Shown here: in pieces, positions 1 to 9,473 of the stretch
Position numbering within the stretch: position 1 is the stretch's first letter
How the letters are laid out: every line of letters starts with the position of its first letter
Source: Flavobacterium jejuense
GTDB lineage: Bacteria > Bacteroidota > Bacteroidia > Flavobacteriales > Flavobacteriaceae
Assembly: GCF_006491595.2 (NCBI RefSeq)
Contig: NZ_VEVQ02000009.1
Location: forward strand, 153,179-217,178
Length of the DNA stretch: 64,000 nt
Direction: 5' to 3'
Program-made: the position numbers and the translations under genes
Notes under the pieces: model-generated
Told to the model about the DNA's origin: nothing
Seen by the model: only the letters and a program-made list of their open reading frames with translations
Databases searched by the model: none

Positions 1-3000
1 CAGTATTGGGGTTCCATTTACATTAATATTATCAATATAAAGGTTTTGTCCATACCCTTCATGTACCCTAAAAAGCAATAGCACTTTATCAAAACCTTGA
101 TAATTTGATAAATCTATAGTTTCAGTACGCCATTGGGTAGCAGTAGGAACAAACACAGTTGTTGGATTTGAAGGAGCAGTTGCTAATTGATCACTTTCCT
201 TAAAATATAAACTTTGAAAGGTAACACCACAATCAGTTGAAACTAAAACTTCAAGGCCTTCATAATTGATACTTCCCCATATAGCGTAAGCAACATCAAA
301 ATTTAGTGAAGCATTTTCATAATTAGTCATATCTACAAAGATTTTTATATCGTCAGTTTGACCTGCTGTAGAGTTATAAGCATTTATATAAATACATCGA
401 TCACTTAATCCATAACCTCCAACTGTTTCATTTAATTCCCAAGTTAAATTAACATCAGGATTTACAATTTCAAATCCATTAGGAGGAAAAACAGCTTGAA
501 AATCTTCTATAAGTGGTGGAATTATAGCGAGTTGTTGCAATGTATTTATCGTAAGTGTATCAGTATCTGATTGCCCATTCGCATCAGTCACTGTTAAGGT
601 TACAATGTGTTCACCAGGAGTATTGAAAATAACATCAGCCTGCCAAGTAGTAGCTGTTGCTGGAATACCACCCTCAAATGTCCATAACCAAGTAGCATTT
701 TCGTGATTTAGCATAGAATAATCTACAAAATGATACGCACTATATGTATCACATACTGAATTAGATTGCACTAATTTATCTACCATTATTTGAGCTAGTG
801 GAGCCGTTTGGGGTTCATATAATGGACTTTCCCATACCCCTTTACCGTAAGTTGCAATTCTTATTTTCCCATCTCTGTAAAAAGGTATTCCTTTACAAAC
901 ACTAGTTTTTAAAGGCAATCCGTTAGAAAAATCTATCCAATCTGGCATACTATCATTACGATAAAATACGCTTTTATTGGTAAACAAATAAATACCTCCA
1001 CTCGAGTTTCCTAGAAGACTAATTCCATGAAAAAAATGATTTTGTATTGTTGGAGTTGCCATATTGGTCCAGGTAGAACCACCATCTATTGTTTTAAAAA
1101 TTCTTGGTAGATTACCGTAAGTAAGCCAAATTTTATCTGGGTCAATTGCGTCTGCTTGTATATTAATGAAAACCCCAAAATTTCCATTTGGCATATTCAT
1201 ACTACTCCATGTTTGTCCACCATCAATCGTCTTCCATATTATACTCAAAGATAAAGAAGGCAATTGTTGGCAAACGTAGATGATATTTGGATTAGATCGG
1301 AACACTTCTATATTGGTTATTTTATCATTCACATCAGTTCCAAAAGTTTCCAACAAGCTAAATGTGTTCCCTTTATCTTCCGTTTTCCATATTTGATTGT
1401 CTTTACCAGTATAGGCAACAGCATAACAACGAGGGTCAAATTCTAATTCACTGGAACTATTTGTCCAATAGGATTCATTAGGTTGAATACCAAATCCTAC
1501 GTTAGTAATAGGATCACCTATGTTTTGAGGTAATATTCTACCGCCTACTTGGGTGGAGTATACTCTTTTATTCTCACCAGGATTAACATATCCTGAAGCA
1601 GGTTCTCCTCCTCCTGTATTCAATACATTCCCTAATCCGTAATTTTCATAAAACGCTTTCACACCATTATGATAGGCTCCTCCATATAGGATATCTTCGT
1701 TCCAACCACTTCCAAAACCCCAAAAATCAGTACTATGCACCCCTTTCATTTTGGTTTCAAAATTACTGGTGCTAAAGAAATCAGAAGATTTTACTATTCC
1801 TCCATCATTAGTAATCCAAGTTGTATTACCTATCTGCCTAAAATCCTGCATATCCACATGTAAAATACTATTGGGAAAAGGAGCTGTTCCCGAATATCCT
1901 GCTAAAAGTGTAAAGGTTTCTCCTCCATCATTGGAACTCCATAAATTAATACCTCCAATTAAAAGCTTATCTGGATCAGTATTGGAGGCTAGCAAAGCAC
2001 AATTATAAAAATCCTGATAAATTCCTCCTCCATCAGGATTTGATGCTGCCAAATTTACATGATTAGCGGTATAAGGCGCTCCGATGGGTCCATTAGGTAA
2101 TGTCCATGTTGTACCACCGTCTGTGCTCTTATACAAACCTATAAAGCCATAATCTGTTGCTTTTGAATGACCAATTAAATGGGCATACACTCTATTGGGA
2201 TCCGCTTGAGAAACAGCAAGCCTACCTCCATCAACATTTCGATTAGGGTTTGAAGAAGTATACCAGCCAGTAGATTGTACAGCAAAGGTTTGTCCGGAAT
2301 TTGTAGACTTTAAAAACTCACATATATTGAGAGTATTATTTTTTTTAAGAAGATAAATAATAGTAGGATCAGCCGTATTCACTTTTATATCATAACAAAA
2401 GGAGTTAAACAATCGATTCCAAGTATTTCCATTATCAATAGATCTATAAAGCCCCCCATAACCAGCCATAAAAATGATGTTAGTTTGTGTGAGATGCACC
2501 ACTATTTCGGAAATGATTCCATTGCCTGGATAATTAATATCAGCAAATACCTGTTGCCAATTTACCCCTCCATCACTAGTCTTGTATATTAAATTATCAT
2601 TTCCTACATACACTATATCAGGATTTGTAGGGTCAATTTCTATGGCATTTACGCCCCGATTGCTAAAGGCTACATTCAAACTCACATTAAACCAATTATC
2701 ACCTCCATCAAGACTTTTATAGACTTCTCCTGGTTCTGTTCCACAATAGACTATATTAGGATTAGAGAGAGATTGGTCGATACAATACACATTACACTGT
2801 TGATTATCAATAGCACCATCATCAACACCATGAGTTTCAATAGGTCCAATCAAAGTCCAGTCTCCATTTAATAGTGCTGCAGTTTCTGTTCTAGAAGAAA
2901 TTTGATTGTATTTTTTAATTTCTTCTCTATTTCGATCCTTAATACTACCATCTGGTGCTATTAAATCCATAATAGATCTTTTCCAACTTTTATAATACTG

Positions 3001-3204
3001 AGTATGTATATTTTTTTCAAAATCATGTTCTCGATAATAAGCATTATAAGCAGCATCAACACTATAAACATTAGGGTTGTCGTCATACATCATTTTAGCC
3101 CACTCAGGTGCTTTTTCGATTAAAAAGTGGGGTGGTTTTTGCAAAGATTGCGCAGTTGCTACTATCGAATAGCAAAGCAATAGTACTTTAAATAATTTTT
3201 TCAT
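1..3204 (-). CDS. Secreted BNR/VPS10-like repeat protein with PKD domain (partial, C-terminus outside window)
   Basis: The reading frame is open for 1068 codons from an ATG at 3204 to the window edge, so the C-terminus is missing. Residues 1-19 form a signal peptide (MKKLFKVLLLCYSIVATAQS). Residues from about 110 to 780 contain repeated Asp-box/BNR motifs such as KSTDGGTTW, KTIDGGQTW and KTIDGGSTW, typical of sortilin/VPS10-type beta-propellers. Residues of about 808-888 form a PKD domain (GEHIVTLTVTDANGQSDTD). The rest, from about 908, looks like a jelly-roll galactose-binding domain, ending at the edge in a YGQNLYIDNINVNGTPIL stretch. In flavobacteria this architecture usually ends in a type IX secretion sorting domain, which would lie outside the window. 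The protein is probably exported or surface-attached; its ligand is unknown. No operon partner is visible. Confidence 0.85.
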   Translation of the reverse strand, partial: MKKLFKVLLLCYSIVATAQSLQKPPHFLIEKAPEWAKMMYDDNPNVYSVDAAYNAYYREHDFEKNIHTQYYKSWKRSIMDLIAPDGSIKDRNREEIKKYNQISSRTETAALLNGDWTLIGPIETHGVDDGAIDNQQCNVYCIDQSLSNPNIVYCGTEPGEVYKSLDGGDNWFNVSLNVAFSNRGVNAIEIDPTNPDIVYVGNDNLIYKTSDGGVNWQQVFADINYPGNGIISEIVVHLTQTNIIFMAGYGGLYRSIDNGNTWNRLFNSFCYDIKVNTADPTIIYLLKKNNTLNICEFLKSTNSGQTFAVQSTGWYTSSNPNRNVDGGRLAVSQADPNRVYAHLIGHSKATDYGFIGLYKSTDGGTTWTLPNGPIGAPYTANHVNLAASNPDGGGIYQDFYNCALLASNTDPDKLLIGGINLWSSNDGGETFTLLAGYSGTAPFPNSILHVDMQDFRQIGNTTWITNDGGIVKSSDFFSTSNFETKMKGVHSTDFWGFGSGWNEDILYGGAYHNGVKAFYENYGLGNVLNTGGGEPASGYVNPGENKRVYSTQVGGRILPQNIGDPITNVGFGIQPNESYWTNSSSELEFDPRCYAVAYTGKDNQIWKTEDKGNTFSLLETFGTDVNDKITNIEVFRSNPNIIYVCQQLPSLSLSIIWKTIDGGQTWSSMNMPNGNFGVFINIQADAIDPDKIWLTYGNLPRIFKTIDGGSTWTNMATPTIQNHFFHGISLLGNSSGGIYLFTNKSVFYRNDSMPDWIDFSNGLPLKTSVCKGIPFYRDGKIRIATYGKGVWESPLYEPQTAPLAQIMVDKLVQSNSVCDTYSAYHFVDYSMLNHENATWLWTFEGGIPATATTWQADVIFNTPGEHIVTLTVTDANGQSDTDTLTINTLQQLAIIPPLIEDFQAVFPPNGFEIVNPDVNLTWELNETVGGYGLSDRCIYINAYNSTAGQTDDIKIFVDMTNYENASLNFDVAYAIWGSINYEGLEVLVSTDCGVTFQSLYFKESDQLATAPSNPTTVFVPTATQWRTETIDLSNYQGFDKVLLLFRVHEGYGQNLYIDNINVNGTPIL

Positions 3205-3574
3205 GTGTTAGTGGTTGTTTGTTGTTTTATGGTTAAATCGTAAATATGAAAAATAAATTAAGAGACTATGAATGAATCCATTTTATTTTGTAAAATAGAA
3301 CACAATACTTCTAATTTATTGATTCGTGAGCAAATATACACTTTTTATGAAATTTCATCAATAAAAAGAGTATTTGTATGAAAATAAAATCGCTTTTGTT
3401 TTAAAATGATGCTATTTTGACAAAAATAGTAGTATGAAATTGTTTTTATAATCCACTTTATTTTCTACTACCTGTAATTCCATAACTATTTTTTAAAATA
3501 TTGTAACAAGGAAGTCAGGTTTTAGCCTTAATTTGCCAACAAACAATTAATATTAACATAAAAAACAAAACATT
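3205..3574. other. Divergent intergenic region, no gene seen
   Basis: This AT-rich spacer separates the divergent BNR/PKD gene and the DJ-1/PfpI gene, so both promoters should lie here. I found no convincing TTG-N19-TAnnTTTG match; the closest on the plus strand is TTAATTTG near 3530 (7 of 8 positions). A short hairpin (CTATTTT/AAAATAG) lies at about 3412-3429. No ORF above a few codons is plausible. Confidence 0.5.
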
Positions 3575-4120
3575 ATGAAAAAGAAAATAGCTATATTGGC
3601 TACCAATGGATTTGAAGAAGTAGAATTAACATCACCAAAAGAAGCACTTGAAAAAGAAGGCTGGAGTACAGAAATCGTCAGTCCGAACTCGGGAAGTATT
3701 AAAGCTTGGGCATCTACTGATTGGGGAAAATTATACCCAGTTGATAAAACAATAGACGAAGCTCATTTTTCTGATTATAACGCGTTGCTTTTACCAGGAG
3801 GTGTTATTAATCCAGATCAATTACGAACGAATGAAAAAGCATTAGAATTTGTAAAAGCCTTTTTTGAAGCGGGTAAACCTGTAGCAGCCATTTGTCATGG
3901 ACCACAAACACTAATTAGTGCGGAAGTGGTAGCCGGTAGAAAAATGACTTCTTATCCTTCTATCAAACAAGATTTAATCAATGCTGGTGCAGAATGGCAT
4001 GATAAAGAAGTTGTGGTAGATAAAGGATTAGTAACTAGTAGAACACCAGATGATTTACCAGCGTTCAACAAGAAAATGGTGGAAGAAATTAAAGAAGGGA
4101 TGCACGAACCTGCTTTGTAG
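3575..4120 (+). CDS. DJ-1/PfpI family type 1 glutamine amidotransferase-like protein
   Basis: This 181-residue protein has the DJ-1/PfpI fold. Members include intracellular proteases, chaperones and glyoxalase/deglycase-like stress enzymes. Seen in the sequence: an N-terminal beta strand with FEEVEL (conserved acid E17), an LLLPGG loop near residues 72-76, and the nucleophile elbow AAICHGP with C107-H108. A closing RTPDDLP segment lies near 156-162. The length is normal and there is no signal peptide, so it is cytoplasmic. It is a single gene followed at once by a hairpin terminator. The exact substrate cannot be told; the YhbO/PfpI subgroup is the best fit. Confidence 0.9.
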   Translation: MKKKIAILATNGFEEVELTSPKEALEKEGWSTEIVSPNSGSIKAWASTDWGKLYPVDKTIDEAHFSDYNALLLPGGVINPDQLRTNEKALEFVKAFFEAGKPVAAICHGPQTLISAEVVAGRKMTSYPSIKQDLINAGAEWHDKEVVVDKGLVTSRTPDDLPAFNKKMVEEIKEGMHEPAL

Positions 4121-4140
4121 TAAAACAATCAATTGATAGT

Positions 4141-4180
4141 AGAAAAGACTTTCCATTTATGGAAGGTCTTTTCTGTTTTT
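4141..4180 (+). terminator. Rho-independent terminator after DJ-1/PfpI gene
   Basis: An inverted repeat, AGAAAAGACTTTCC / GGAAGGTCTTTTCT, has a short ATTTAT loop and is followed by GTTTTT. It starts 21 nt after the stop codon. Confidence 0.8.
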
Positions 4181-4239
4181 AAAGTGACCTATACTCAAAT
4201 GGTAATTAATAATTTAGGAGTTAAAAAAAGATTTAATGA

Positions 4240-4659
4240 AATACCTTAAGAATTATAATTAATACGTCTGGAAGTATAAGTAATACCATATTACTTTTAT
4301 TTAATACCTCTGGAAGTATAAGTAATGGCATTTTAATTATAATTAATACCTTTTAGGTTATAATTAATACCATTTAGATTATAATTAATACCATTTAGAT
4401 TATAATTAATAGCTTTTTGATTATGATTAATAGCTTTTAGATTATAATTAATACCTTTTAGATTATAATTAATGTCTTTTAGATTATAATTAATAGCTTT
4501 TTGATTATAATTAACAGCTTTGAGATTATAATTAATGTCTTTTAGATTATTGATAATACCTTTTTGATTATAATTAACAGCTTTGAGATTATAATTAATG
4601 TCTTTTAGATTATTGATAATACCTTTTAGATTATAATTAATAGCTTTGAGGTTATAGCT
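4240..4659. repeat. Minisatellite: 20 tandem units of 21 bp in a convergent intergenic region
   Basis: I aligned 20 consecutive 21-bp units without indels. Each starts AATRSC or a variant (AATACC, AATAGC, AATGTC, AACAGC), and most end GATTATAATT. The first four units are more diverged, two of them with a TCTGGAAGTATAAGT body. A higher-order duplication is visible: three units at 4513-4575 are repeated at 4576-4638 with only a one- or two-base change, so the array has grown in 63-bp steps. Because 21 is a multiple of 3, the minus strand carries an incidental 121-codon ORF (4333-4698) reading NYNLKAI-type heptads; I do not call it a gene. The array lies between two terminator hairpins at the ends of converging genes. 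Confidence 0.9.
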
Positions 4660-4685
4660 TATATAATTTAGAAATTTATCAAATA

Positions 4686-4713
4686 AAAAACCTTCCATTT
4701 CTGAAAGGTTTTT
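4686..4713 (-). terminator. Terminator downstream of icmF
   Basis: The inverted repeat AAAAACCTT / AAGGTTTTT lies about 95 nt downstream of the icmF stop on the minus strand and has a T-run on both strands. It bounds the 21-bp repeat array on the right. Confidence 0.6.
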
Positions 4714-4807
4714 ATACTATAATCTCTTTACATTGGAAATATTCTCTGAGAACCCGATAAAAATCAGGATAAGCGAGTCACACACTTTTGCAAAAACAGT
4801 TCTCTGC

Positions 4808-7800
4808 TTACATATTCCTTCTATACTGACCTCCTACTTCAAATAATCCTGAAGTAATTTGTCCTAGCGTACAGTATTTAGTAGCATCCATTAATAATTC
4901 AAAGATGTTTTCGTTTTTAATGGCTGCGTCTTGTAGTAAATTGATTTGCTCTTTTACTTTATCCGCGTTTCCTTTATGTAAGTTTTCCAAGGTTTTAATT
5001 TGGAACAACTTCTCTTCTTCCGTAGCACGAATGACTTCTGATGGGATTACTGTTGGTGATCCTTTTGAACTTAAGAAGGTATTTACACCTATAATTGGAA
5101 ATTCTCCTGTGTGTTTCAACATTTCGTAATACATCGATTCCTCTTGAATTTTACTTCTTTGATACATCGTTTCCATAGCACCTAAAACGCCTCCTCTTTC
5201 TGTAATTCTGTCAAATTCTGTTAAAACCGCTTCTTCTACTAAATCCGTTAATTCTTCTATAATAAAGGAACCTTGAATTGGGTTTTCATTTTTCGCTAAA
5301 CCTAATTCTTTATTGATAATCAACTGAATAGCCATGGCTCTACGCACTGACTCTTCTGTTGGTGTTGTAATCGCTTCATCATACGCATTAGTATGTAACG
5401 AATTACAGTTGTCATAAATAGCATACAACGCTTGTAAAGTCGTACGAATGTCATTAAAATCAATTTCTTGTGCATGTAAAGAACGTCCTGATGTTTGAAT
5501 GTGGTATTTTAACATTTGTGCTCTTTCATTGGCTCCATATTTCAACTTCATGGCTTTCGCCCAAATTTTACGTGCTACACGACCTATTACTGCATATTCA
5601 GGATCAATTCCGTTTGAGAAGAAGAACGATAAGTTAGGTCCGAAATCGTTGATATTCATTCCTCTGCTTAAGTAATATTCCACGTAAGTGAATCCATTCG
5701 CTAAAGTAAAGGCTAACTGCGTAATAGGATTTGCTCCAGCTTCAGCAATATGATACCCTGAAATGGAAACAGAATAGAAATTACGAACATTCTCTTTAAT
5801 GAAATATTCTTGTACATCGCCCATTAAACGTAAGGCAAATTCAGTAGAGAAAATACACGTATTTTGGGCTTGATCTTCTTTTAAAATATCTGCTTGAACT
5901 GTTCCACGAACTTGTGCTAAGGTTTTTACTTTAATATCATTATACACTTCTTTTGGTAAAACTTGGTCACCAGTTACTCCAAGTAACATCAAACCTAAAC
6001 CATCATTCCCTTCTGGTAAAGCTCCATTGTAAGTAGGTCTTTCTGTTCCTTTTTCTTTATAGATTGCTTTGATTTTTGCTTCAACCTCAGCTTCTAATTC
6101 ATTTTCTTTGATGTATTTTTCACAATTCTGGTCAATAGCTGCATTCATAAAGAAACCTAACAGCATAGGTGCTGGACCATTGATTGTCATAGAAACCGAA
6201 GTGGCTGGATGACTTAAATCGAAACCAGAATATAATTTTTTAGCATCATCTAAACAACAGATTGAAACACCTGCATTTCCAATTTTACCATAGATATCAG
6301 GTCTGTGATCAGGATCATTTCCGTATAAAGTCACAGAATCAAAAGCGGTTGATAAACGCTTTGCCGGCATGCCTAAGGATACATAATGAAAACGTCGGTT
6401 TGTTCTTTCTGGACCACCTTCACCAGCAAACATACGTGTTGGATCTTCCCCTTCTCGTTTGAATGGATATAATCCTGATGCAAAAGGGAATTCTCCTGGT
6501 ACATTTTCTTGTAAATTCCATTTTAGAATATCGCCCCAAGCTTGGTATTTTGGTAAGGCAATTTTTGGAATTTGCGAATGCGAAAGCGATTCGGTATGCG
6601 TTTGTATTTTAATTTCCTTATCACGCACTTTAAAGCTGTAAACAGGATTTTTATATTTATTTACTTTTTCATCCCAAGTTTGAATGATTAACCAATTGAA
6701 TGGATCTAAATTCATTTTTACTCGGTCAAATTCTTTAACTAATAGAGAAATAAAGTCTTTGTTTTCCTCATTAATTTGCAAAGAATCTTCAAGGACACCT
6801 ACTTTATCAATTTGAGGTAAATTGCCATTAACAGATTCAATAGTTTTAAAAATTCCGTATAATTTTTGAGCCACTTCCACTTGCGTTAAAACCGTTTCAT
6901 CATACTTACGATTGTTTTCAGCAATTTCAGATAGATAACGGGTTCTGTGTGGAGGAATTACGAATATTTTCTCGCTCATTTCTCTTGTAATCTCAAAAGT
7001 AGATTGTAAATCAGACTCTGTCTTCTCTACAATTTTATCCATGATAGATTTATACAACGTATTCATTCCTGGATCGTTGAATTGAGAAGCAATAGTTCCA
7101 AAAACAGGCATTTCGTCAGGATTTACATCCCAAAGATTATGATTGCGTTGGTATTGTTTTTTCACATCACGAATAGCATCAAGAGCCCCTCTTTTGTCAA
7201 ATTTGTTTAACGCTACTAAATCAGCAAAATCTAGCATATCGATTTTCTCTAATTGCGTTGCAGCACCAAATTCTGGAGTCATAACATATAAAGATACATC
7301 AGAGTGATCCATGATTTCAGTATCACTTTGTCCAATTCCAGAAGTTTCTAAAACAATTAAATCGTATTTAGCAGCTTTCAAGACTTGGATAGCTTCAGCT
7401 ACATATTTAGACAAAGCCAAGTTAGACTGACGTGTTGCTAACGAACGCATATACACTCTAGAATTGTTAATAGCATTCATACGAATTCTATCTCCTAAAA
7501 GTGCACCACCAGTTTTACGTTTTGAGGGATCAACCGAAATTAATCCAATGGTTTTATTTGGAAAATCGATTAAGTAACGACGAACCAATTCATCCACTAA
7601 TGAAGACTTTCCTGCTCCACCTGTTCCTGTAATTCCTAAAACAGGAATTTTAGAGGTTTCATTTGCTTTGTGAATTTTATCTAGAGTAGCTTTAGCTATT
7701 TCAGGAAAATTTTCTGCAGCAGAAATCACACGTGCAATTTCTCTTGGGTTTTTATTTTCTAAGTGATCGGCTTCATTGGTTAGTTTGTCACCAATAGGAA

Positions 7801-8233
7801 AATCGGAACGTTTTACTAAATCATTAATCATTCCTTGTAATCCAAGTGAACGACCATCATCTGGAGAATATATTTTTTCAATTCCATAAGCATGTAGTTC
7901 TTCAATTTCTTTAGGAAGAATTACACCACCACCACCAGCAAAAATTTTGATATGACCTGCTCCTTTTTCGTTAAGCAAATCAAACATATATTTTAAATAT
8001 TCTGTATGTCCTCCTTGGTAAGAAGTCATTGCAATAGCATTAGCATCTTCTTGTATAGCCGTATTAACAACTTCTTCTACACTTCTATCATGACCTAAAT
8101 GAATGACTTCACATCCAGTAGACTGAATAATTCTACGCATGATATTGATTGCTGCATCATGACCATCAAATAGTGATGCTGCTGTAACAATTCTTACTTT
8201 ATTTACAGGAATATAAGGTTGTTGTTGTTCCAT
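4808..8233 (-). CDS. icmF: Fused isobutyryl-CoA mutase (B12 domain, G-protein chaperone, mutase domain)
   Basis: This 1141-residue protein has the full IcmF order: an N-terminal B12-binding domain (about 1-145), a MeaB/ArgK-like GTPase chaperone (about 170-430) and a C-terminal mutase TIM barrel (about 540-1141). Seen: the cobalamin segment D23-G-H25-D-A-A, where the G of the usual DxHxxG is A; the Walker A motif GTGGAGKS at 203-210; and NKFD base recognition at 343-346. IcmF enzymes interconvert isobutyryl- and n-butyryl-CoA using adenosylcobalamin, and the fused GTPase loads and protects the cofactor. Relatives act on other branched acyl-CoAs. Annotation as a methylmalonyl-CoA mutase is common, but that enzyme lacks the internal GTPase. 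It is a single gene, starting at [16 protein letters not shown]. No cobalamin riboswitch was recognised upstream. Confidence 0.93.
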   Translation of the reverse strand: MEQQQPYIPVNKVRIVTAASLFDGHDAAINIMRRIIQSTGCEVIHLGHDRSVEEVVNTAIQEDANAIAMTSYQGGHTEYLKYMFDLLNEKGAGHIKIFAGGGGVILPKEIEELHAYGIEKIYSPDDGRSLGLQGMINDLVKRSDFPIGDKLTNEADHLENKNPREIARVISAAENFPEIAKATLDKIHKANETSKIPVLGITGTGGAGKSSLVDELVRRYLIDFPNKTIGLISVDPSKRKTGGALLGDRIRMNAINNSRVYMRSLATRQSNLALSKYVAEAIQVLKAAKYDLIVLETSGIGQSDTEIMDHSDVSLYVMTPEFGAATQLEKIDMLDFADLVALNKFDKRGALDAIRDVKKQYQRNHNLWDVNPDEMPVFGTIASQFNDPGMNTLYKSIMDKIVEKTESDLQSTFEITREMSEKIFVIPPHRTRYLSEIAENNRKYDETVLTQVEVAQKLYGIFKTIESVNGNLPQIDKVGVLEDSLQINEENKDFISLLVKEFDRVKMNLDPFNWLIIQTWDEKVNKYKNPVYSFKVRDKEIKIQTHTESLSHSQIPKIALPKYQAWGDILKWNLQENVPGEFPFASGLYPFKREGEDPTRMFAGEGGPERTNRRFHYVSLGMPAKRLSTAFDSVTLYGNDPDHRPDIYGKIGNAGVSICCLDDAKKLYSGFDLSHPATSVSMTINGPAPMLLGFFMNAAIDQNCEKYIKENELEAEVEAKIKAIYKEKGTERPTYNGALPEGNDGLGLMLLGVTGDQVLPKEVYNDIKVKTLAQVRGTVQADILKEDQAQNTCIFSTEFALRLMGDVQEYFIKENVRNFYSVSISGYHIAEAGANPITQLAFTLANGFTYVEYYLSRGMNINDFGPNLSFFFSNGIDPEYAVIGRVARKIWAKAMKLKYGANERAQMLKYHIQTSGRSLHAQEIDFNDIRTTLQALYAIYDNCNSLHTNAYDEAITTPTEESVRRAMAIQLIINKELGLAKNENPIQGSFIIEELTDLVEEAVLTEFDRITERGGVLGAMETMYQRSKIQEESMYYEMLKHTGEFPIIGVNTFLSSKGSPTVIPSEVIRATEEEKLFQIKTLENLHKGNADKVKEQINLLQDAAIKNENIFELLMDATKYCTLGQITSGLFEVGGQYRRNM

Positions 8234-8329
8234 TTGTAATTTTATCTCAATTTTAAGGGTGCAATTTACGAATTTAATAAATTTCTTAGCTTATTTATAC
8301 TCATAATTTCGAACTAAAAAAAAAGACAC

Positions 8330-8337
8330 TATCTTTG
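8330..8337 (+). promoter_or_regulatory. -7 promoter element TATCTTTG
   Basis: This is an exact match to the Bacteroidota -7 consensus TAnnTTTG, 25 nt before the DUF4197 start codon. A weak TCG stands at the -33 position. Confidence 0.55.
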
Positions 8338-8362
8338 ATGAAAAGAATATAAAATAATACGT

Positions 8363-9073
8363 ATGAAAAAAATTGGATTAGTTTTATTAGCCTTTATTGG
8401 TATAAGTTGTGCTGAATTACAACAAGTAGTTGACCAATTACCACAAGGAACACCAGGGCTTAGTCAATTAGATATTGCAAATGGTTTAAAAGAAGCTCTT
8501 GATAATGGAATTGACAAACAAGTAACTAAATTAACAGCAACTGATGGTTTTTTCAAAAATGATTTGGTAAAAATTCTATTACCAGAAGAATTACAAAAAG
8601 TAGACAAAGGATTAAGAGATATTGGTTTATCTAAATTAGCAGATGAAGGTTTAAAAGTATTAAACAGAGCTGCAGAAGATGCCGTAAAAGAAGCAACACC
8701 TATTTTTGTTGATGCAGTAAAACAAATGACTTTTAATGATGCAAAGAATATCTTAATGGGTAATAACAGAGCTGCTACATCTTATTTAGAAGGTACTACA
8801 TCAAATGCTTTGTATGATAAATTTAATCCAGTAATTAAAAGTTCTTTTACTAAAGTTGGAGCTGATAAAGTATGGACAAATATCATTACTAAATACAATA
8901 GTATTCCTTTTGTAAATAAGGTAAATCCAGATTTAACAGATTATACTACTAACAAAGCAATGGAAGGTGTTTTTAAAATGATTGCAGTTGAAGAAGGTAA
9001 CATTAGAACCAAGTTGAGTTCAAGAACTTCTGATTTATTGAAAAAGGTGTTTGCTTTACAAGATAACAAATAA
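8363..9073 (+). CDS. DUF4197 family lipoprotein
   Basis: This 236-residue protein has a lipoprotein signal peptide with lipobox IGISC (C16). It is followed by the DUF4197 pattern: GLSQLDIANGLKEALDNGI near residue 33, then DGFFKNDLVKILLPEELQKV, then long helices with NAKNILMGNN-like and FTKVGADKVWTN segments. The family is found in the periplasm or outer membrane of many Gram-negatives and has no established function. The gene is divergent from icmF, has its own TAnnTTTG promoter, and is followed by the tandem small-RNA copies. Start and lipobox agree well. Confidence 0.88.
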   Translation: MKKIGLVLLAFIGISCAELQQVVDQLPQGTPGLSQLDIANGLKEALDNGIDKQVTKLTATDGFFKNDLVKILLPEELQKVDKGLRDIGLSKLADEGLKVLNRAAEDAVKEATPIFVDAVKQMTFNDAKNILMGNNRAATSYLEGTTSNALYDKFNPVIKSSFTKVGADKVWTNIITKYNSIPFVNKVNPDLTDYTTNKAMEGVFKMIAVEEGNIRTKLSSRTSDLLKKVFALQDNK

Positions 9074-9111
9074 GAAAACTTTAATATTCAATAACATATA
9101 TATAACACATC

Positions 9112-9147
9112 GTTAACATACCTTAGGCAAAAATAGTTGGATATTTG
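9112..9147 (+). promoter_or_regulatory. Promoter region of small-RNA copy 1
   Basis: GTTAACA (9112-9118) and GATATTTG (9140-9147) occur here and again at exactly the same spacing before copy 2, although the 15 bases between GTTAACA and TAGTTGG are not conserved. GATATTTG matches TAnnTTTG at 7 of 8 positions. Conservation of only these blocks suggests promoter elements. Confidence 0.5.
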
Positions 9148-9151
9148 CAGT

Positions 9152-9230
9152 GTTAAAAGTAACAAATCTCATATTTGTTTGGTTAAGGTTAGTTAAAAAA
9201 ATACCACGTTCTCATAAACGTGGTTTTTTT
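9152..9230 (+). ncRNA. Probable small RNA, copy 1 of a tandem pair
   Basis: This is a predicted transcript of about 79 nt with no ORF. It contains hairpin 1 (AACAAAT / ATTTGTT, 9161-9179) with loop CTCAT, then a linker with GGTTAAGGTTAGTTAAAAAA. Hairpin 2 (ACCACGTT / AACGTGGT) has loop CTCATA and is followed by seven T, forming a terminator. The 90-bp block 9134-9223 recurs at 9371-9460 with two mismatches. One mismatch changes a U-A pair to U-G in hairpin 2, so the stem is kept. The transcription start is estimated from the -7 element. The family is not recognised. Confidence 0.6.
9203..9230 (+). terminator. Terminator hairpin of small-RNA copy 1
   Basis: Stem ACCACGTT / AACGTGGT with loop CTCATA, followed by a run of T. 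Confidence 0.8.
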
Positions 9231-9348
9231 ATATTCTAAATTTTCATTTTAAATAATGAATAACTAATCCCTTTAAAAAATAATTGCTTTACGAGATAAA
9301 AAAACCAGATTTGAACTTTAACATAATATAACAAATTTATAGTAAAGT

Positions 9349-9384
9349 GTTAACACAAATAAAGCCAAAGTAGTTGGATATTTG
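9349..9384 (+). promoter_or_regulatory. Promoter region of small-RNA copy 2
   Basis: GTTAACA at 9349-9355 and GATATTTG at 9377-9384 have the same spacing as in copy 1. Confidence 0.5.
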
Positions 9385-9388
9385 TAGT

Positions 9389-9468
9389 GTTAAAAGTAAC
9401 AAATCTCATATTTGTTTGGTTAAGGTTAGTTAAAAAAATACCACGTTCTCATAAGCGTGGTATTTTTT
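9389..9468 (+). ncRNA. Probable small RNA, copy 2 of a tandem pair
   Basis: This copy lies 237 bp downstream of copy 1 and shares 88 of 90 positions. Hairpin 1 with loop CTCAT is identical. Hairpin 2 keeps loop CTCATA but has the stem ATACCACGTT / AGCGTGGTAT, with one G-U pair and two extra base pairs at the foot. No start codon with a credible ORF lies inside. The end is set by the T-run of the terminator, which also faces the converging hydrolase gene. Confidence 0.6.
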
Positions 9469-9469
9469 T
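9438..9469. terminator. Bidirectional terminator (small-RNA copy 2 and hydrolase gene)
   Basis: A 10-bp stem with loop CTCATA has a T-run on the plus strand and an A-run before it, so it can also end the minus-strand hydrolase transcript whose stop is at 9474. Confidence 0.75.
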
Positions 9470-9473
9470 GTTT

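Noticed and set aside
1264..2008. Plus-strand ORFs of 60 and 85 codons
   Set aside because: They lie antisense to the long BNR/PKD frame, whose translation is clearly protein-like throughout.
4240..4659. CRISPR-like regular array
   Set aside because: Units abut with no spacers, the period is 21 bp, and no cas genes are present.
4333..4698. 121-codon minus-strand ORF of NYNLKAI-like heptads
   Set aside because: It is produced by the 21-bp repeat, which keeps any frame open. It has no promoter, starts inside the terminator zone and has extreme composition.
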